Source: Halichondria panicea (Eukaryota; Porifera; Demospongiae; Suberitida; Halichondriidae). From it: a stretch of 64,000 nt of DNA. The translations under genes were made by a program, and so were the position numbers. Location: contig NC_087390.1 of assembly GCF_963675165.1 (NCBI RefSeq), forward strand, positions 227,001-291,000, in the 5' to 3' direction. Of the stretch, positions 57,301-64,000 are shown one piece after another (position 1 is the first letter of the stretch; every line of letters begins with the position of its first letter). The notes below the pieces were generated by a model. That model was not told the origin of the DNA, did no database searches, and saw only the letters and a list, made by a program, of their open reading frames with translations.

Positions 57301-58635
57301 TTAAAAACAACATGAGACTTGTCGAGGTATGGATGGACCAGTACAAAGACCACTACTACGCTAAGCGACCTGATATCCGTAACCGTGGTTATGGTGATAT
57401 TAGCGAGAGATTAGAACTGAGAGAGAAGTTGAAATGCAAATCATTTCAGTGGTTTTTAGACAATGTATACCCAGAGTTACCGCTACCGAACGAGAATCTG
57501 TGGCACGGTGGTTCACTGCGTAACCCTAAGAGTGGCGAATGCTTGGACACAATGGGACAGAGGGACGGGGGTAAGGTCGGGATGTTCTCCTGTCACAACC
57601 AGGCTGGAAATCAGGTAAGCTACGGCTTATTCCTGGCTGTGTCAATAGCGTGCACATAGACTCTTTGAATCACACCAGTATCTCTCAACGAATAAAGTGT
57701 GTGTCCCATAATTTATGTGAGTGATGATGACAGTACCCTATACCAGCAGTTTGCCATGAGGTCATATCCTCCAAGAAATACTGAGCTCAATGTGTGTGCA
57801 AGGTTACTAGTGTAGACAGACATAACCATAGCCTGCTGGGTTGATTACCATAATTATTGTAAATGTCTAGTCTGTGCTTTTTTTGTCCTCCCTGTATGTA
57901 GTTGAACATCTTTCAACACATCTTTCAACACATCTTTCAACAGCGTATCATTGATCCAATTTCAAAGTTTTATGATTTTCTGAAAGCTTAGAAAGAGACC
58001 TTTCAAATGGTATGTTTAAATCCAAAATCTGGTAGGGGCCCTAATTCTCATTTTTCGGCCTTGGTAATTGGCCGAAATTGGCAACTTTTTTCATCTCCCA
58101 AGTATGAACTTTGATGGCACCATTTGAGCTTTCAGAAAATCAGAAAATCGTTGAAATTGTATCAACGTAATTCTAGTTATGGAGCAATTAAGAAAAGAAT
58201 AAATTTTTATCGTACATTATCCCCCGGACCCTACAGGAGTTTGGCTACACTGATACAGGGGAGCTCCTGTTTGAGGATGACCTGTGTCTAGACGTCTCCT
58301 CTCCTGCCATAGGGGCGAGGGTCGACATCATCAACTGTCATGGCCTTGGGGGAAACCAAAAGTTTGACTACAACAATCAAGTGAGCACAAGCTAATGATA
58401 CGTGTAAAATAGGCCGGCTCTCTTTATTCCTATTTTCTTAATTCTGACTTATTATTGTTCCGGCCCGTCTATTTTCCTACAGACACATGTGATCAAGCAT
58501 ATGGTAACCGGGCACTGTCTGAGCAAGGTAGACAAGCTGCCAGTAATGGCCGTGTGTGATGGCTCCTCCTCGCAAGAGTGGGTATTTGCAAGACACTTCA
58601 CACCCAAGCGAAGAGGACTTAATGCATTTAATTAG
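54321..58635 (+). CDS. GALNT: Polypeptide N-acetylgalactosaminyltransferase
   Basis: Eight exons (54321-54460, 54686-54826, 55101-55270, 55359-55731, 56860-56986, 57192-57614, 58237-58380, 58483-58635) give 556 residues; human GALNT1 has 559. This Golgi enzyme transfers GalNAc from UDP-GalNAc to Ser/Thr and starts mucin-type O-glycans. Residues about 8-28 ([17 protein letters not shown]) form the type II signal anchor. The GT-A catalytic domain has [28 protein letters not shown], the DxH motif [22 protein letters not shown], and the Gal/GalNAc-T motif [15 protein letters not shown] followed by [13 protein letters not shown]-terminal ricin-type lectin domain has repeats with CLD ([24 protein letters not shown]) and Q-x-W/F ends (GNQEF, GNQKF, SQEW). 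The human paralogue cannot be chosen with certainty. Intron 4 has three family B repeats and intron 6 one; intron 5 has a decayed family C piece. Confidence 0.94.
55022..55052 (+). repeat. Duplicate of the start of GALNT exon 3
   Basis: 'agatgtgtggaccgttccta' with 'ctccctcc' copies the true exon start 'agatgtgtagatcgctccta' with 'cccacttc' 77 bp downstream, including the AG acceptor. A CA tract lies between. Translated in the exon frame it reads CVDRSYSLH against the true CVDRSYPLH. Confidence 0.85.
55775..56795. repeat. Three family B foldback repeats (GALNT intron 4)
   Basis: The copies lie at about 55775-56090, 56127-56440 and 56468-56795. The first two are in the reverse orientation (left end 'ctttcaacagccataacttt', right end 'caagttatggcagctgaaag'). 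The third begins with the same left end but ends 'caagttatggctgttgaaag', so both of its arms are of one type and its centre is flipped. The spacers are again 'ggagggggtgggggtgtag'. Confidence 0.88.
57903..58180. repeat. Divergent family B foldback repeat (GALNT intron 6)
   Basis: 'gattttctgaaagcttagaa', 'gggccctaattctcattttt' 'cggcc' and 'tcatctcccaagtatgaact' identify the family. The left end carries a small tandem 'acatctttcaac' triplication, and the central CCATGG is lost. Confidence 0.75.
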
Positions 58636-59055
58636 TCTGTGTTGTATGTACATATCAAATTCTCATTTTCAATTTGTCTGGTAATGATCGGCACATTAAC
58701 AATAATTAAATTGGCAATGATTGTTGGGTAAAGGTAGTTTTCTACACCATCTAAAATAGCACGTGTTTTTTCTATCTAATTATCCGTATCATTTCATTTT
58801 CGCTTCGCGATGATCATCTAAATTTAATTACTTCTAATTATCCGCATCGTAATTTCAAATTCATTGTACACACAACAATTAATAGCACAGAAATTTCATA
58901 CAATGCACAATCCAACAGTTACACAGCGAGAGCTCCAAAAGTAGCCCTCCTCTAATCTACTGTACAACGTAACACCAAAAGAAATAGCACAATGTTTTAT
59001 TAAAACTTTTTTTTTTGGTACTATAGGTAACGTGGCTAAGATGAGAACTCCATTT
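58636..59055. other. Convergent intergenic gap GALNT / ARF1
   Basis: 420 bp of AT-rich DNA with the 3' UTRs of both genes. 'ttctaattatccgcatc' / 'tctaattatccgtatc' repeats once (58775, 58835). No gene is seen. Confidence 0.5.
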
Positions 59056-61420
<2,365 letters not shown>

Positions 61421-63256
61421 ATGGGAAAACCAAGTGATACACAAGACACAGCAAGTAAGTTTAATATAGTCTGTGTACTAGACCTGTACTGTGTAGCTAG
61501 TACAATACAATGCCAGGTTTATACAATCCTTTTACTGCCCTCTACAGTGGAAGTGGCTGGTACTGCCTCCCCCTTCACCTTCACCGCTCCCACTCATGCA
61601 TCGTGTATTCTGACAGCAATGAACGATTGCCGAGACCGAAATGAGCTCTGTGATGTCATTCTATACACAGAGGAATGTGAACTCAGTGCACACCGGATAG
61701 TGCTAGCGTGTTGCAGTCCCTACTTCAGTGCCATGTTCAGCAACAAACATCGCGAGAGCAAACAAGACAGAATTAAACTGATCGGAATTGACTCACAATC
61801 TTTGACGGATCTAGTTGCCTACGCGTACACGTCCACGCTTGTTATTAACGAAAGCAATGTACAAAATGTACTGGCAGGAGCCGGTCTACTTCAAATTACT
61901 CCGGTTATCGAAGCTTGCTGTGAGTTTTTACAGTCCCTTCTCGACCACGAAAACTGCCTCGGAATTGCATCCTTTGCTGAAATGCATGGTTGCTTAAAGC
62001 TCTACGAATCCAGTTGGAGTTTTGTACTTGAAAATTTCAGTGATGTAGCGAAAACAGAAGAATTTCTTTCGATCCCTCATGAGTATCTCATCGAGCTTGT
62101 GAAGTCTGGGAATCTCAGCGTCCAATCAGAAGAGTCGGTTCTCGATTGTGTTCTCAAATGGTTTAATCACAACAGAGTGGAAAGATTGGCGGGACTAGCA
62201 ACTATTCTGAAACACGTTCGACTCCCTCTGATCGCTTCTGATGTCCTCAAAGATAAAATCCTAGGAGACCCCCATCTCTCGTGTTCGCCAGATTGTCTCG
62301 CACTGGTTGCTAATGCCAACAGATGTAGCCCCGATATCGATGGGGGAGCTCCAGACAGTCCTGAACATGTCCAATTCATCCCCCGCAAGTCCATCGGTCA
62401 AAGCACGGTTCTATACGTTATTGGAGGGGAGAGAGCCCCTGGCCGTTTAAACGTAGATGTGGTTGAACGATTTTCGCCCTCAAAGAACGCCTGGACGGAA
62501 CTTTGCCCCATGAGTACGAGTAGACGTGGAATGGGTGTGGCTTCAATGGACGGCTATGTATACGTTATTGGTGGCTCCGATGGTTTGAATTCGCTTCGAT
62601 TGGTCGAGAGGTACGATCCAGTTTCAAACAATTGGACAAAACTAGCCGATCTACACCAGGAAAGAAGCAGTGTTTCAGCAGCTGTGCTCGATGGTAAACT
62701 GTACGCCATTGGAGGCTACGATGGTAGCACAAGTTGTTTGGACTCTGTGGAGAGATACGACCCGATAGGAAACAGCTGGACATATGTAGCAAATATGAGC
62801 CACCAGAGAAGTATGAGTGCTGTAGGCGTGTTAAACGGTTTTCTCTACGTTGTTGGTGGCTACAACGGTGCTGCCGACTTGTCCACCTGCGAAGTCTACA
62901 ATCCCATTACAAATCAATGGACCGATATCCCGCCCATGAAGGCGTGTCGATGTATGTCCGGTGTTGGTGTCCTGGACAATAAAGTGTACGCTATTGGCGG
63001 CTGTGATTGCTCCAAATCGCTAAACAGCATCGAAATATACGATCCCCAGAAGCAGGCCTGGGAGCTGGGCCCGGATATGTCTGATCGTAGGAGTGGCCTG
63101 GGCGTGGCTGTTGTCGGGAGTAAGTTGTACGCAGTCGGTGGATACACGGGAGACGAGTATCTGAGCAGCATGGAATGTTACGACCCGAAGGTTGGTGGGT
63201 GGAGCCTCGTGGCTCCCCTAGGATGTGGCAAGAGGAGATTTGGTTGCTGCTCCTAG
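61421..63256 (+). CDS. Kelch-like protein (BTB-BACK-Kelch, Cullin-3 adaptor type)
   Basis: Two exons, 61421-61454 and 61548-63256, give 580 residues. BTB lies at about 40-150 (ELCDVILYTEECELSAHRIV, CCSPYFSAMFSNKHRESKQD), BACK at about 155-260 (NCLGIASFAEMHGCLKLYES, then HVRLPLIASDVL), followed by six Kelch repeats from about residue 300 with the usual double Gly (YVIGGERAPG, YVIGGSDGLNSLRLVERYDP, YAIGGYDGSTSCLDSVERYD, YVVGGYNGAADLSTCEVYNP, YAIGGCDCSKSLNSIEIYDP, YAVGGYTGDEYLSSMECYDP). Such proteins are substrate receptors for CUL3 ubiquitin ligases or bind actin. It is most like the KLHL20/KLHL17/KLHL2 group, but the orthologue is not assigned. The 93 bp intron is stop-free and in frame, so the frame reads open from 61280. 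ATG 61421 was chosen as the start because it lies just before the intron. Confidence 0.92.
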   Translation: MGKPSDTQDTASKFNIVCVLDLYCVASTIQCQVYTILLLPSTVEVAGTASPFTFTAPTHASCILTAMNDCRDRNELCDVILYTEECELSAHRIVLACCSPYFSAMFSNKHRESKQDRIKLIGIDSQSLTDLVAYAYTSTLVINESNVQNVLAGAGLLQITPVIEACCEFLQSLLDHENCLGIASFAEMHGCLKLYESSWSFVLENFSDVAKTEEFLSIPHEYLIELVKSGNLSVQSEESVLDCVLKWFNHNRVERLAGLATILKHVRLPLIASDVLKDKILGDPHLSCSPDCLALVANANRCSPDIDGGAPDSPEHVQFIPRKSIGQSTVLYVIGGERAPGRLNVDVVERFSPSKNAWTELCPMSTSRRGMGVASMDGYVYVIGGSDGLNSLRLVERYDPVSNNWTKLADLHQERSSVSAAVLDGKLYAIGGYDGSTSCLDSVERYDPIGNSWTYVANMSHQRSMSAVGVLNGFLYVVGGYNGAADLSTCEVYNPITNQWTDIPPMKACRCMSGVGVLDNKVYAIGGCDCSKSLNSIEIYDPQKQAWELGPDMSDRRSGLGVAVVGSKLYAVGGYTGDEYLSSMECYDPKVGGWSLVAPLGCGKRRFGCCS

Positions 63257-63686
63257 CTAGACTGGCGGACCTATTTTATGACATGTATGGACTGCTTAGT
63301 TAGTTTCTACGAGTTTAGTTTCTACTTCTACACTCATTTTATTTTTGTCAGAATTCATGTTTATTGTTTGTAATAATAATAGCATATGCTGATCAAGACC
63401 ATGTACTGTACATTATACCTAAAATAGTAATAATTATTTTTCCTTGTTATAGCTTATGCTTTGCTATTAATTTTTTGTACTGCTGTGGAATTTTTTTTAT
63501 AGACTAGCCTCCATTCCAGGCCGCACTGGCCTTGTGAAGGAGGCTAATGCTAGACATGCAATAGTCAGTCATGCATGTGATATTCACAATAACATTAACT
63601 CTCAAGACAAATGAACCTGGGAATGGGAATTGTGACGTGGGTAAACATGTTATAAAAATAATGATAAAAGCCTAGCTAGCTCCTAT
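63257..63686. other. Convergent gap downstream of the Kelch gene
   Basis: 430 bp with the 3' UTRs. A short inverted repeat, 'agactagcctccattcca' against 'gaaggaggctaatgct' (63502-63550), may be part of a small foldback. No gene is seen. Confidence 0.45.
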
Positions 63687-64000
63687 CTATTTCCTTTGTC
63701 TACCACGCCCCCTAGAGGGAGGCACAGTTTCCCTGGTAACATGTCCTCGTGGCTGTTCTTGACTCTTCCCCCATTTAGGTCCAATATCACTAACAGAACG
63801 TTGGAATTGAACTTCTTCATCTTCAGGCACAGGGTCGTAACCACTCAACCGTTTCTTCTCATAGCTGCCCTTGTCGTTGCGATAAGTTCTTTTGTTTGGT
63901 TGATATTGCCTTGGTGGTTGGTCAGAGTCTCTCCTGTTTTGCTGTGGTCGGCTGTAGTTCTGTGTGGTGTGGGGTCTAGGGTCAGAGGTCACTTGCGGCC
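63687..64000 (-). CDS. C-terminal part of an unidentified basic, low-complexity protein
   Basis: An open frame enters from the right edge and ends at 63687. The visible 104 residues are rich in Arg, Gln, Pro, Ser and Lys (YSRPQQNRRDSDQPPRQYQP, then NDKGSYEKKRLSGYDPVPED) and end SRGRGRQRK. Such RG/RQ-rich tails are common in RNA-binding proteins, but no domain is visible and I do not recognise the family. The frame is free of stops and the composition is far from random AT-rich intergenic DNA, so it is likely a real last exon. Confidence 0.6.
   Translation of the reverse strand, partial: PQVTSDPRPHTTQNYSRPQQNRRDSDQPPRQYQPNKRTYRNDKGSYEKKRLSGYDPVPEDEEVQFQRSVSDIGPKWGKSQEQPRGHVTRETVPPSRGRGRQRK

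Overview
The window is animal nuclear DNA. Nearly every gene is a clear homologue of a metazoan protein, split by GT-AG introns that are mostly short and phase-consistent. The mix (a Bcl-2 family protein, CARD-type proteins, aladin, ferroportin, ANKAR, CCDC148), the AT-rich intergenic DNA, the very short gaps between genes and the many foldback and MITE-like repeats suggest a non-bilaterian animal. A demosponge of the Amphimedon type is most likely; this is inference, since no species-specific marker was read. No rRNA, tRNA, CRISPR array, reverse transcriptase or viral element was recognised.

Layout: ANKAR 5' part (minus, 1-6290, running off the left edge), INO80C (plus), YBEY (plus), PRPS (minus), NMD3 (plus), ACAD11 (plus, to 21608). 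Next comes an accessory block, 21.8-32.5 kb, on the minus strand. It holds three related genes for proteins with a caspase-like fold (21869-23189, 25398-27413, 29873-32461), two of them with an N-terminal CARD-like domain. Between them lie a fourth, broken copy and stray duplicated pieces of the two flanking genes: the last exon of ACAD11 and the last exons of a sugar-nucleotidyltransferase gene. The intact nucleotidyltransferase gene follows (minus, 32809-34140), then ferroportin SLC40A1 (plus), aladin AAAS (minus), a Bcl-2-like gene (plus), COQ10 (plus), CCDC148 (minus), a GALNT (plus), ARF1 (minus), a BTB-BACK-Kelch gene (plus), and the 3' end of an unidentified gene (minus) at the right edge.

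Six gene pairs are divergent with only about 170-440 bp between start codons, so shared bidirectional promoters look like the rule. The housekeeping genes cover ribosome export (NMD3), RNA processing (YBEY), chromatin (INO80C), nucleotide synthesis (PRPS), lipid and quinone metabolism (ACAD11, COQ10), iron export, nuclear pore, vesicle traffic (ARF1) and O-glycosylation. The accessory block, with CARD and caspase-like domains, looks like a fast-evolving immune or cell-death family.

The most unusual observations are: (1) the CARD / helical / caspase-like family, in which the expected catalytic-His motif reads G-P-G in all three copies while the Cys motif is kept; (2) the shuffled tandem duplication that spread this family together with flanking-gene fragments; (3) two related families of roughly 300 bp foldback repeats in many introns, one copy of which shows an arm swap; (4) CA-rich repeats running directly into 3' splice sites of a dozen or so introns; (5) a ferroportin lacking the hepcidin-binding Cys position. 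Exon boundaries were set by hand from reading frame and splice consensus, and individual coordinates may be off by a base or two.
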